Source: Sphingomonas ginsenosidivorax
GTDB lineage: Bacteria > Pseudomonadota > Alphaproteobacteria > Sphingomonadales > Sphingomonadaceae
Length of the DNA: 64,000 nucleotides
Direction: 5' to 3'
Assembly (NCBI RefSeq): GCF_007995065.1
Contig: NZ_VOQR01000001.1
Span: 3,352,501-3,416,500, forward strand
Shown: in pieces, positions 8,577 to 16,948 of the stretch
Layout: the number at the start of each line of letters is the position of its first letter
Position numbering within the stretch: the stretch's first letter is position 1
Position numbers and translations under genes: made by a program
Notes under the pieces: model-generated
Told to the model about the DNA's origin: nothing
The model's database searches: none
Seen by the model: the letters and a program-made list of their open reading frames with translations, nothing else

Positions 8577-10687
8577 GCCATCGCTCCCGTTTCCAGAACC
8601 AGTTCCGCCGCGCTCGAGGCGCCGAACACACCGACCTGCCGCACGCTCGCCGCGAGGTCCGACGGCGCCAGCTCCAGCGCGGGCACGGCAGTCTCGACCA
8701 CGCGCTCCCCGCCGGCCCCGACGATCGCCACGCGGTACAGCTCGCTCTCCTCGCCCAGCGGCGCATCGACCCCGTCGCTCCAGCGCCACCCCGCCCGGCT
8801 CCGCCGCACCCAGTGCAGCCGTGTCCCCTTGACCCGCAGATGCACCGGCGACGGCGGCAGGACCGAGACACCGCCGATCGTGCAGCGGGTCTCGACCGGC
8901 TCGTCGTCCCCCACCCCCGACGCCATCACGCGCACCGTCCGCCCGATCGCCGACACCGGCAGGTCGATCGTCCTTGCCGTCTCGCTCTCCAGCAGCACGA
9001 ACCGGTCCCCTGCCACCGCCGCCGCACGCTCGGTCCCCCGCCGCCCGCGCAGCAACCGCGTCAGCCGCCACCGCGCGCCGCCCAGCGGTTCCGCCGACCC
9101 GAACTGCACCAGCTCGCCCCCGACCACCGCGAGGTTCGCCCCGCGGTCGAGCGCCGCCGCATCCGCATCGCCGAGCACCATGCCGTCATGGGCGAGCGCC
9201 ACCAGGATCGCACCGTCCCGGTCGATCAGCGTCGCCGGCGCGCGCGGCGCCACCGTCTCCACCACCCCGATCACCGCAGGCGCCGCGGTCGCCCCGCCCG
9301 CGGTCCAGCTCGCGCCGTCGTCGAGGCTGTAGAGCAACGCCGCACGCCGCCACCCCGCGCCCGTGCCCGCCGCGGCGATCGTCAGCCGCGGCGCCGACAG
9401 CGGCCCGTCGTCCAGCCCCGGCGTCTCGACAGCCACCAGGATCGTGCGCCCGACCGCCGCGTCCGCCGCCGCCGCGACCCGCCCGCTCGTCGCGCGCGCC
9501 GCGATCGGCGCGGTCTCCAGCGGCACCAGCGCCAGCCGCACCACCATCGCTTCGACCATCACCTCGGCGACCCGCCAGGTCCCCGCCTCGCCGGCGATCG
9601 CGACGCAGCGCCCCGGCGCGATCGCCAGCCCGTCGAACCCGCACGTCACGCTCCGCCGCACCCGCCCCGCCTCGGCGCGCGCGAGCATCGCCTCGGCCAC
9701 GGTCTTCGCCGCCCCCGCGTCCAGCACCGCGGGCACCTCGACCCGCTCGTCGCGCGATCCCGGACCGGGGCGCGTCGCGCGCTGCAGCCCCGCCTGATAC
9801 TCGCGCGCCGGATCGTAATGCCCGACGCTCACGCTCCGCGGCACCGTGTCGATCGCCGCCACGCTCCGTGTCCGCCGCTCGCGTCCCCCGAACCCGGCAT
9901 CGACGACGGTCGCCACCGCACCGGGAGAATCGCGCATCGCCAGACCCGCACCGGCGGGCGCGAACCACGCCCCGCTCGCCTGCCCCAGCGTCTCCAGCAC
10001 CGCGCGCACGCTGCCGCCCGACGCCGCGAACCCGTCCAGCATCATCCCCGCATCGCCGCCGACCTCGCCCGCCAGCACCCGCGCGACGTGCCCCACCGAC
10101 ACCGCCGCCGGATCCGCGATCACCTCGAAGGTCAGCGACGGAATCCGGTTGCTGTAGTCACCCAGCTGCATCCCCTCGAACACCGCGTACGCGCACCCGC
10201 GATGCGCCGGCGCCAGCCCCTCCGCCGACCCGATCAGCGGATCGACCGCCTGGTCCTCACCCCCCGGGTGCAGCCGGAACCCGGTCGCGGTCTTGAAGTC
10301 CCCCGCAGCGCCGCGCAGCAGCGTCCCCTCCGCCCAGATCCGCCCGACCCCCTGGATCGCCCGCGCCGACAGCAACACCGCGAACGACGCGGCATAGCTG
10401 TACACCGTGGTGTTCGGCTGCCCCTTGCCGCCATGCGCGGTCCCGCGGCTCTCGATCAGGTCGGTCGCCCAGATCACTGTCCCCGCGACGCGCATCGTCC
10501 CGAACAGCAGCGGGATCTGGCTACCATAGGACGAGGTCTGCACCGCCAGCTCGACCAGCCGCGGCCCCTGCCGTCGCTTCGGCCGGAACACCGCATGGTC
10601 GATCGCCTGCCCGACCAGCGCCCCGATCGCCCCGCCAATGGGGCCCCCCACCGCCGTCCCGACCACCGTCAGCACCAACGTCGCCAT
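8573..10687 (-). CDS. GTA gp15-like tail protein (megatron without TIM barrel)
   Basis: 704 residues. The N-terminus (MATLVL, Gly-rich helix, VAGTVIWATD) is that of GTA gp15, the baseplate megatron protein. The rest resembles the phage-tail domains of that family, including a C-terminal fibronectin-like stretch. Rhodobacter gp15 is about 1,300 residues with an internal TIM-barrel-like domain; none is visible here, so the protein is roughly half-size. The start ATG lies inside the upstream peptidase frame. Probable role: tail-tip hub and host contact. Confidence 0.8.
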   Translation of the reverse strand: MATLVLTVVGTAVGGPIGGAIGALVGQAIDHAVFRPKRRQGPRLVELAVQTSSYGSQIPLLFGTMRVAGTVIWATDLIESRGTAHGGKGQPNTTVYSYAASFAVLLSARAIQGVGRIWAEGTLLRGAAGDFKTATGFRLHPGGEDQAVDPLIGSAEGLAPAHRGCAYAVFEGMQLGDYSNRIPSLTFEVIADPAAVSVGHVARVLAGEVGGDAGMMLDGFAASGGSVRAVLETLGQASGAWFAPAGAGLAMRDSPGAVATVVDAGFGGRERRTRSVAAIDTVPRSVSVGHYDPAREYQAGLQRATRPGPGSRDERVEVPAVLDAGAAKTVAEAMLARAEAGRVRRSVTCGFDGLAIAPGRCVAIAGEAGTWRVAEVMVEAMVVRLALVPLETAPIAARATSGRVAAAADAAVGRTILVAVETPGLDDGPLSAPRLTIAAAGTGAGWRRAALLYSLDDGASWTAGGATAAPAVIGVVETVAPRAPATLIDRDGAILVALAHDGMVLGDADAAALDRGANLAVVGGELVQFGSAEPLGGARWRLTRLLRGRRGTERAAAVAGDRFVLLESETARTIDLPVSAIGRTVRVMASGVGDDEPVETRCTIGGVSVLPPSPVHLRVKGTRLHWVRRSRAGWRWSDGVDAPLGEESELYRVAIVGAGGERVVETAVPALELAPSDLAASVRQVGVFGASSAAELVLETGAMA

Positions 10688-11075
10688 CGTCTGTCCCCCG
10701 TAATCGCCACGCACCCACCAGCGGCCAGGCCGCGCCCGTCCGCTCCACCACGCGCCGCAACCCCGCATCCGCATGAACAAACCCACGCGCGGTCCGCACG
10801 CCCAGATGCAGCTGCCCCGGCCCCGTCCGCATCAGCAGCACGTCCCCCGCCGCCATGCCGTCACTTCGCGCCAAACCCGCATCCAGCGCCGCCGCGACCC
10901 GCCCCGGATCGCCACCGCGCAGCGCATAACCGCTGGGAACCTCACCCGAATATCCGCCGCCACGCAGCGCCACCGCGACCACCCCAATGCAATCGAGCCC
11001 GTGCACCGGATCGCGCCCATGCAACCGGAACCGCGCCCCCACCGCCGCCAGTGCGGCGTCTGCAACCGCGCTCAT
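10521..11075 (-). CDS. GTA gp14-like NlpC/P60 peptidase
   Basis: 184 residues. NlpC/P60-type fold with catalytic Cys29 in HGLDCIG and His90 in GQLHLGV; expected to cut peptidoglycan peptides during DNA delivery. ATG 11075 overlaps the hub gene stop (ATGA). Family homology ends near residue 126 (GAWRLRG), yet the frame stays open for a further 55 or so codons across the start of the gp15-like gene, giving a 167-bp overlap and a Gly/Arg-rich tail. The tail is either a true overprinted extension or an erosion of the original stop. Confidence 0.8.
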   Translation of the reverse strand: MSAVADAALAAVGARFRLHGRDPVHGLDCIGVVAVALRGGGYSGEVPSGYALRGGDPGRVAAALDAGLARSDGMAAGDVLLMRTGPGQLHLGVRTARGFVHADAGLRRVVERTGAAWPLVGAWRLRGTDDGDVGADGGRDGGGGPHWRGDRGAGRAGDRPCGVPAEATAGAAAGRAGGADLVLW

Positions 11076-11878
11076 CCCGGATAGCGCGTGAGCAGGTCGA
11101 TCCCCGGCAGATACGGCTCGCCGCGAAAATTCACCGCGTTCCCGAACCGCGCGCCGCACGTCGCGAGGCTCTTGTCGCACCCCTCGACCAGCTCGGCGAG
11201 CACCCCCGCCGCGACCACGAACCCCGGCGCCGCGCGCAGCGTCACCACCGCGCCGTCGGACCGCGCGATGCCGCTCTCCAGCCCGCCATTCGCGCCCCCG
11301 AACCAACGCAACAGTCCCCCGCCATAGGCATCCGCGACCGGCTCGACCGCATCCACCGTTACCGCCCGCCCATCGCACGCCAGCACCCGCACGAACCGCC
11401 GCCGCCCCGCCATCGCCACCCTGCACCGCCGGTCGCCCAGCGACGCGCGACACTCGGGCGAGGTCTCCTCGACCACCGCGCGGTCCAGCGCCGCGCTCGC
11501 CCCCTGCAGTTCGGCGGTGAACCCGGCCTCGGTCAGCTCGACCGCCCCGATCGTCCCCTCGCCCAAATCGACCCGGTTGCCGACATCGGTCCAGTCCACC
11601 GCAAACACCGCCACCCGCGCGCCGTCCCAGCGCCCCGCGAGCAGATCCGCCTCCCCGATCGCGCCACTCGTCAGCGCGCCTGCGACATCCATCGTATCCG
11701 CCTCAAGCCCGCCGGACCGCTGGATCGCCGACGGCGTCATCCCCGGCGCCGCGCGGTGCACCAGCCCGTCGACGACCAGGTCCCGGTCATGCGCGGTCAA
11801 CCCGATCGCCACCCCATCCCGCCGCTCGATCCGCCAGCACAGCGCGATCGTCGTCAGTTCTGCGCTCAGCCAAGTCAT
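11072..11878 (-). CDS. GTA gp13-like hub protein (DUF2163)
   Basis: 268 residues, matching DUF2163 and the associated C-terminal phage domain (TIGR02218 type). The C-terminal half keeps the family cysteines (C in SPECRASLGDRRC, and in EGCDKSLATCGARF), which bind an iron-sulfur cluster in the Rhodobacter hub protein. Start MTWLSAEL with SD GGAGG five bases upstream. The first 80 or so codons and the leader are duplicated at 11904-12188. Confidence 0.85.
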   Translation of the reverse strand: MTWLSAELTTIALCWRIERRDGVAIGLTAHDRDLVVDGLVHRAAPGMTPSAIQRSGGLEADTMDVAGALTSGAIGEADLLAGRWDGARVAVFAVDWTDVGNRVDLGEGTIGAVELTEAGFTAELQGASAALDRAVVEETSPECRASLGDRRCRVAMAGRRRFVRVLACDGRAVTVDAVEPVADAYGGGLLRWFGGANGGLESGIARSDGAVVTLRAAPGFVVAAGVLAELVEGCDKSLATCGARFGNAVNFRGEPYLPGIDLLTRYPG

Positions 11879-11889
11879 GGGAACCTCCA

Positions 11890-11935
11890 AGAAGAAATGG
11901 TTTTCACGCAAAGCCACGAAGACGCGAAGAAGAGT
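11890..11935. repeat. Family-D arm at the duplication junction
   Basis: TTTTCACGCAAAG...CGAAGACGCGAAG lies between gp13 and its truncated duplicate. The same motif follows the duplicate at about 12208-12245. It therefore sits at both ends of the 310-bp unit and may have mediated its duplication. Confidence 0.7.
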
Positions 11936-12188
11936 TGCGGAGCCCCGCGAGCAAATCCGCCTCGCCGATCGCGCCGCTCGTCAACGCGCCCGCAACATCC
12001 ATCGTATCCACCTCCAGCCCGCCGGACCGCTGGATCGCCGACGGCGTCATCCCCGGCGCCGCGCGGTGCACCAGCCCGTCGACGACCAGGTCCCGGTCAT
12101 GCGCGGTCAACCCGATCGCCACCCCATCCCGCCGCTCGATCCGCCAGCACAACGCGATCGTCGTCAGTTCTGCGCTCAGCCAGGTCAT
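11904..12188 (-). pseudogene. Truncated duplicate of the gp13 5' end
   Basis: The reading frame starts MTWLSAEL and follows gp13 closely for about 80 residues to ADLLAG, then runs into unrelated sequence and stops after 94 residues. The duplicated DNA spans roughly 11941-12245 and matches 11631-11935 at a constant offset of 310 bp, with scattered substitutions. It has its own SD (CGGAGG), so a 94-residue peptide could still be made. It lacks the cysteine-containing C-terminal half. Confidence 0.85.
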
Positions 12189-12277
12189 GGAAACCTCCGA
12201 GAAGAAGGGGTTTTCACGCAAAGACGCGAAGACAAGGAAGGGAAGGAGAGAGGAACAAGCAGCCCCCTTCCCAAATC

Positions 12278-12360
12278 CGTCACCCCAGCGAAGGCTGGGG
12301 TCTCCCGCCGAACCTGCGCCACGCCAGCCGCGAAAGACCCCAGCCTTCGCTGGGATGACG
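12278..12360. repeat. Family-B palindrome, copy 2
   Basis: CGTCACCCCAGCGAAGGCTG and the matching right arm ending GGGATGACG, with a centre (AACCTGCGCCACGCCAGCCGC) identical to the copy at 15032-15114. It lies within the 444-bp non-coding stretch 12189-12632 that holds only repeats. Confidence 0.85.
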
Positions 12361-12452
12361 AAAATGGCGGGCGCACCACGCACCCCCGACCGCAACACCT
12401 TCGCGTCTTTGCGGCTTAGCGTGATCAAACTGCCTGCCACGCCGAAGAAGTG

Positions 12453-12600
12453 GGGTTCACGCGGAGGCGCGGAGACGCGGAGGAAGGGCGCTCGCGGCAG
12501 CTACACTTTCTCATAAAGACTTTCAGCGACACTGGATTTGGAAGATGCCTGTCGGCATCCCCCTCCGCGTCTCCGCGCCTCCGCGCCTCCGCGTGAACCA
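12453..12600. repeat. Family-D inverted-repeat element
   Basis: A left arm GTTCACGCGGAGGCGCGGAG near 12453-12485 and a right arm CTCCGCGCCTCCGCGTGAAC near 12570-12600 enclose about 85 bp with no open frame. The layout (terminal inverted repeats, short non-coding body) is that of a MITE-like element. A degenerate arm also lies at about 12400-12425. Confidence 0.7.
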
Positions 12601-12632
12601 ACCTTCTTCCGCTTCTCCGCAAACGAACGAAC

Positions 12633-14918
12633 CTACCCCTCCCGAACCTCGACCAGAGGCACCGACGCCGCCTCCCCCGTCAGGAACGTCGCCAGGTTCA
12701 CCCGCAACCGATCCTCCGCGAACCGCACCGGCACGTCGAAGCCGAACCCCGCCGTCACCACCGCCCCCACCCCCGGCGCCGCATCCAGCACCACCCAGCC
12801 GCCAACCTCGACCGAGAACCCGACGGCACCCCCGTCGACCGCCACGGATACGCTCCCCGACACCGGCCGCGTGATCCGCCGCACGCTCGCGCCGTAATGC
12901 TTCACCAGCGCGAACCGCCGCAGCACGCCGTCCCCCACCCCAACCAGCTCGCCCACCCCCGAACTGTCGAACGGATCGCGCAACCGGAACGCCCGCGCCG
13001 GCCCCATCCGCGCGCGGAAGAACGCTAGCAGCGCCGCGATATCGTCCGCACTGCGCAACCCCGGCCCGACGTCATACGCCGTCCGCGCCTCCGCCCAGGC
13101 CGCACTGCGCGTCTCGACCCCGCCCGCGCTCGTCAGGATCGCCGTCGAGAATCCCGGCGTCACCGCCGCCTCGCGCCCCAGCGCCAGCGGGAACAGCACG
13201 TCGTCGAACGCGTCCATTTCGTCCTCCATTTCGGTATCGACCCCTTGCGTATCGAAATGCACGAACCCGTCGCGCATCACCTGCGGCAGCGCCCACAGCA
13301 GCGCCGCCGCCACCCCGCGCGCCCGCGCCCGCACCGCCGCCGCCTCGATGAAACTCCACTGCGCCACTTGATCGGGCCGCAACACGAACCCCGACAGATA
13401 GTGCTGCCGCTCGACCGGATACCCCAGCCGCGCCTCGGCCGCCGCCACACCGCGCGCAGTCGACCCCGCGTCCCCCGCGGTCACCCAGTCGTAATCTTCG
13501 AGCTGCAGCACGTCGAACGCCGGCGACGCCCACCCCACAGGCATGTTCGCGCGCTTCGCCTCGGGCGCCGCTGCATCCAGGACGGTCGGCAGATAGGTCA
13601 GAAGATGCGTGACGCATCCGGACGCCGTGTCTTTTGCCGCCCCCGCCAGCGCCGCGGTCGACGCCGCCAGGCACGCCCCCGCCGCGTCCAGCGTGACAAT
13701 CTGCGCCGCGCTCATGCCGCCCCGGATCGTCGGCAGCGCGACCGGCGCGAACGCCGCCACCGCGCTCGCATCATACAGGCACGGCCGCCCGTCGGGCATC
13801 ACCCACCACCACGGCTCGCCCACCTGGAACTTGGCCGCGAGTCCGGCAGCGACCGCGATCCCCATGACCGCCCGCGCCACCGCTTGCAGATACCCGATCG
13901 CGCCCGAATGCGCCGGCGACAGCAAAGTCGACGGCGGCGCCCACCCCGTCAGCGCCGGCGTCCCATCGGCAGCCCGCTGCTTCCAGTCGTTCCAGCAATG
14001 CGCATCGAACAGCTCGTAGCTGAGCGACCAGATCACCCCGAACCCGAGCGCCTTGGCCCGTTCCGCAAAATCCCGGTGCCACGCCGCACACGCGACGTTC
14101 AGCACGCCCCCCGCCAGGCTCACATAATAGCCACCGGACAGCGCCTCGAGCCGGAAATAATGGCTCATCCCCACATAGTGCACGATGTCGCCGCGATACC
14201 CCAGGTGCAGCGCATTGCGCAGCAACCGCGCCGGCGTCAGGTTGTAGCTGTCGTCATAGCCGCCTGCGATCCCGATGCCGTGCTCGGGCACCACCGCGTC
14301 ACCGATCGCGATCACCGACCCCGGTCCCTCGCAGACCATCCCGGTCAGCTCCACCCACCCCTCGCAAGGCGCCGGCAATGCCGCATCCGCCCCCGAATAG
14401 TCGGGCGACACCAGCGACACGAACATCCGGTCGATATCCCCCGCCCATACCGGATCGCTGTCGGTCGGCAGGTCGAACCCGCCGACCAGATCGGCGAAGT
14501 CGATCGAGACGGCCGCATCCTCGGGGCTCCCGACCGCATGGTTCCACAACCGCACATACCACGCCCGCGCCGTCCCCCCGGCGTCCCGCCCCTCGATCGT
14601 CAGCGTCGGCCCGTTGATCGCATCCAGCGCCATCACGCCGCCCGACCGCCATCGGAACGACAGCCGGCAATCGCGGAAGTCGCGCACCGTCTCGTAGCGG
14701 AGCAACGGATGATCGAACCGATCCTCCGCTTCCCAGATCAGCCCCGCCAGGTCGTCCGCCTTGTAGAACACCGCATCGACGCGCAGCGAGTCAGGCCCGG
14801 TCGTCGTCACCGCCGCCATCATCGGCCGCGGGAAATCGACCGTCCAGAACCGCGGATCGAACCGCGTCAGCGTCCCCACCCCCTGCACCGTCCGCGCCGA
14901 ACACACCCAATGCGCCAT
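12633..14918 (-). CDS. GTA gp12-like distal tail protein (DUF2460) with a large N-terminal extension
   Basis: 761 residues. The C-terminal 200 or so match DUF2460/TIGR02217, the distal tail protein of Rhodobacter GTA: SRAxW-like motif, FFRARMGPARAF, DPFDSS, and PVRF near the end. The preceding 550 residues are an extra region with an N-terminal beta-rich part and a middle part (about 270-540) whose alternating strand/helix pattern and GYRGDIVHYVG and GFGVIWSLSYE blocks resemble a TIM barrel. Rhodobacter gp12 is only about 210 residues. Similar fusions are called non-contractile tail sheath proteins in some annotations; that label is from memory. MAHWVCS start, eight codons inside the longest frame. 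Confidence 0.8.
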   Translation of the reverse strand: MAHWVCSARTVQGVGTLTRFDPRFWTVDFPRPMMAAVTTTGPDSLRVDAVFYKADDLAGLIWEAEDRFDHPLLRYETVRDFRDCRLSFRWRSGGVMALDAINGPTLTIEGRDAGGTARAWYVRLWNHAVGSPEDAAVSIDFADLVGGFDLPTDSDPVWAGDIDRMFVSLVSPDYSGADAALPAPCEGWVELTGMVCEGPGSVIAIGDAVVPEHGIGIAGGYDDSYNLTPARLLRNALHLGYRGDIVHYVGMSHYFRLEALSGGYYVSLAGGVLNVACAAWHRDFAERAKALGFGVIWSLSYELFDAHCWNDWKQRAADGTPALTGWAPPSTLLSPAHSGAIGYLQAVARAVMGIAVAAGLAAKFQVGEPWWWVMPDGRPCLYDASAVAAFAPVALPTIRGGMSAAQIVTLDAAGACLAASTAALAGAAKDTASGCVTHLLTYLPTVLDAAAPEAKRANMPVGWASPAFDVLQLEDYDWVTAGDAGSTARGVAAAEARLGYPVERQHYLSGFVLRPDQVAQWSFIEAAAVRARARGVAAALLWALPQVMRDGFVHFDTQGVDTEMEDEMDAFDDVLFPLALGREAAVTPGFSTAILTSAGGVETRSAAWAEARTAYDVGPGLRSADDIAALLAFFRARMGPARAFRLRDPFDSSGVGELVGVGDGVLRRFALVKHYGASVRRITRPVSGSVSVAVDGGAVGFSVEVGGWVVLDAAPGVGAVVTAGFGFDVPVRFAEDRLRVNLATFLTGEAASVPLVEVREG

Positions 14919-14965
14919 TGCCCATCTCCCGCCACCGGCCACGCGTACGAACAGAAGAAATCGGG

Positions 14966-15181
14966 TTCACGCGGAGGCGCGGAGACGCGGAGAGAAAGGG
15001 CAGAAAGGAGCGGAAGCACCCCTCTCAACTCCGTCACCCCAGCGAAGGCTGGGGTCTCCCGCCGAACCTGCGCCACGCCAGCCGCGAAAGATCCCAGCCT
15101 TCGCTGGGATGACGAAACCGGCGGCCACTCCGTCCCCCCGAACAAAACACCTCCGCGTCTCCGCGCCTCCGCGTGAACCAC
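14966..15181. repeat. Compound repeat: family-D arms around a family-B palindrome
   Basis: Left D arm (GTTCACGCGGAGGCGCGGAG, about 14966-14995), a complete family-B palindrome (15032-15114), then the inverted D arm (CTCCGCGCCTCCGCGTGAAC, about 15150-15181). The two families are nested. This fills half of the 433-bp gene-free gap between gp12 and gp11. Confidence 0.8.
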
Positions 15182-15202
15182 CTTCTTCTCGACCGGAAGG
15201 AA

Positions 15203-15334
15203 AATTCGCGCAGAGGCGCAGAGGACGCAGAGGTCGGTATCCGCGACGTACCTCTGCCTTCTCTGATCAGAGATCATGCGGTCCGCTATCGCGAACGAAT
15301 CACCTCTGCGTCCTCTGCGCCTCTGCGCGAACAC
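15203..15334. repeat. Family-D variant inverted-repeat element
   Basis: Arms CGCGCAGAGGCGCAGAGGAC (about 15207-15233) and its inverse CCTCTGCGTCCTCTGCGCC (about 15303-15333) enclose about 70 bp. It is a diverged relative of the element at 12453-12600. With the compound repeat before it, the whole gap 14919-15351 is repeat DNA. Confidence 0.75.
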
Positions 15335-15351
15335 CTTCTTCGCCCGCCCCC

Positions 15352-15876
15352 CTATTCCGCCAACGCCGCCCGCACCGCCCGAGCCACCTGCCGGCTCGAC
15401 TGCGCCAGCATCGCCGGCGCCGCATCCCCGCTCGCGTTCACCGTGATCGTCACCCGCACGTCCCGCGCGCCCGACCCGGAAGGCTCCACCCGCCCCGAAG
15501 ACGTCGGCACGAACAGCTCCGCCCCCCGCTCCCCCACCAGATAGGCACGCCCCGGCGACACCGCCCCCCCGGTCGCCCGCCCAGGCTGTCCCCCCGCCAG
15601 CGTCGCCCCCACATCGCGCCCGCCGAGCACCGACTGCATCCCCGCATCGACCGCCCGCCGCGCGATCGCGTCCATTGCCGCCAGCGCCACCGCCTTCAGC
15701 TCCTCGAACCCGATCTTGCCGCTCCGCACCGCGCGCAGCAGCGCGGTCTCGATCCGCGCCGCCGCGCGCTCGGCACCCGCGCCCAGCACGCCCTCCAGCT
15801 CGCCGCGCATCGCCGCCACGTCGCGCGCGAACCCCGCGGTATCGGCGCGCACGCCGATCAGACTGTCCTCATCCAT
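15352..15876 (-). CDS. GTA gp11-like tail tape measure protein
   Basis: 174 residues. An N-terminal amphipathic helical region (1-85) is followed by a Gly-rich segment with GRAYLVGERGAELFVP, a motif common at the C-terminus of phage tape-measure proteins. The short length is expected for the short GTA tail (the Rhodobacter protein is slightly over 200 residues). It sets tail length. The start overlaps the 3' end of the next upstream gene by 8 bp. Confidence 0.82.
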   Translation of the reverse strand: MDEDSLIGVRADTAGFARDVAAMRGELEGVLGAGAERAAARIETALLRAVRSGKIGFEELKAVALAAMDAIARRAVDAGMQSVLGGRDVGATLAGGQPGRATGGAVSPGRAYLVGERGAELFVPTSSGRVEPSGSGARDVRVTITVNASGDAAPAMLAQSSRQVARAVRAALAE

Positions 15877-16063
15877 CCGGAAACGCCTCCTTCAACCGCG
15901 CGAGCACATCCGCATCGGGCGGCGCCACGGTCTCGCCGACCATCGCCCCCACCACCGCCGCCAGCTCGGCCGGCGTCGCCCGCCAGAAGATGTCGGGGCT
16001 CCACCCCAGCACCGCCCCCGCAAACCCCGCCAGCCGCACCGCTCCTTGCGCGAACGTCGTCAT
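15869..16063 (-). CDS. Small GTA tail assembly protein (TIGR02216-like)
   Basis: 64 residues. The pattern GWSPDIFWRATPAEL is characteristic of the small phage family between gp10 and the tape-measure gene in GTA clusters, thought to be a tail assembly chaperone. It overlaps the tape-measure gene by 8 bp. ATG 16063; the upstream gene stops at 16074, leaving 10 bp. Confidence 0.8.
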   Translation of the reverse strand: MTTFAQGAVRLAGFAGAVLGWSPDIFWRATPAELAAVVGAMVGETVAPPDADVLARLKEAFPDG

Positions 16064-16073
16064 CGCCCCCGCC

Positions 16074-16388
16074 TCATCGACCCTGCAGGATCTGCCGCAG
16101 CAGCACGCGCAGCACCGGCGTCGCCGCCGCCAGCCCCGCCTCGATCACCGCGTCGCCCAGCTGCTCGCGCGTCAGCCCCTCGGGCGGATCGCGCAGGCAA
16201 TGCCAGAACAGCGTGACGATCTCGCCGACCCCCAGCGTCCCGTCCGCCGCGCGCTCGACCAGCGCGAACAGCGGCCCCAGCGCCTCTTCCGCCGCGACCA
16301 GCGCCGCAAAGCTCGGCCGCAACACCAGCGTCTCGCCCGCGACGCGCACCCCCGCCTCGCCGCGCACGGGATTGGGAACCGCACTCAT
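16074..16388 (-). CDS. GTA gp10-like tail assembly protein
   Basis: 104 residues of the gene-transfer-agent gp10 family: short, helical, with RPSFAALVAAEEALG near the N-terminus. Thought to help tail assembly, in the position of the tape-measure chaperones of siphophages. ATG 16388 overlaps the tail-tube stop (ATGA). Confidence 0.78.
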   Translation of the reverse strand: MSAVPNPVRGEAGVRVAGETLVLRPSFAALVAAEEALGPLFALVERAADGTLGVGEIVTLFWHCLRDPPEGLTREQLGDAVIEAGLAAATPVLRVLLRQILQGR

Positions 16389-16792
16389 GCCGCCACCACC
16401 GCGCCCGAGCTTTCGAGGCTCAGCGTGTAGGAGCGCTCGCCGTTGAAATCCCCGGCATAATCGAGCCGCGACACCAGGAACTTGCCCGTCATCGTCTCGC
16501 CGCTCTCGAAGCTCAGCCGGTAATCGTCGATCACCCCGGTGAGCGCGTTCGCCCGGATCCGCGTCTCCGCCGCCGACCCGGTGAACACGCCCGCCCCCGC
16601 CACGCTGACATGCCGCACGCCCGCGCCCGACAGCAGCTCGCGCCACCCGCCCGACTCCTTGGTCGTCACCACCACCGTCTCGCCGTTGACGATCAGCTGC
16701 GTCGTCCGCAGCCCCGCGACGGTCGCATAGGCCACCGGCGCCGCCCCGTTCCCGACCTTGAGTAGGAACGCACTCCCCTTCTCCACCGCCAT
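16385..16792 (-). CDS. GTA gp9-like major tail tube protein
   Basis: 135 residues of the TP901-1 major tail protein family; forms the stacked hexameric tail tube. Beta-rich with a central GVFTGSAAE block and the C-terminal ERSYTLSLESSG strand typical of the family. Start MAVEKGSA, ten codons into the frame. The upstream gap to gp8 is occupied by a family-B palindrome. Confidence 0.85.
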   Translation of the reverse strand: MAVEKGSAFLLKVGNGAAPVAYATVAGLRTTQLIVNGETVVVTTKESGGWRELLSGAGVRHVSVAGAGVFTGSAAETRIRANALTGVIDDYRLSFESGETMTGKFLVSRLDYAGDFNGERSYTLSLESSGAVVAA

Positions 16793-16853
16793 CTCAGCTC
16801 TCCCCTGTCCAGAACCCGTCACGCGAAAGATTCCGTCACCCCATCCCCAAATC

Positions 16854-16936
16854 CGTCACCCCAGCGAAGGCTGGGGTCTCCCGCGGCTCGCGCGCCACGT
16901 TCGCCTCACGAGATCCCAGCCTTCGCTGGGATGACG
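16854..16936. repeat. Family-B palindrome, copy 4
   Basis: CGTCACCCCAGCGAAGGCTG with its inverse ending GGGATGACG, between tail tube and tail terminator genes. A stray CGTCACCCCA half-arm lies just before it at 16834. Confidence 0.85.
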
Positions 16937-16948
16937 AGGGGGTGGCGC

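Noticed and set aside
8813..12358. A 1,181-codon open frame on the plus strand opposite the GTA tail genes
   Set aside because: Pure high-GC shadow: Arg/Pro/His-rich composition with no domain pattern, while the minus strand carries recognisable GTA proteins.
14919..15351. Repeats in this gap as a CRISPR array
   Set aside because: The repeat units are inverted pairs of different spacing, not direct repeats with equal unique spacers, and no cas gene is near.
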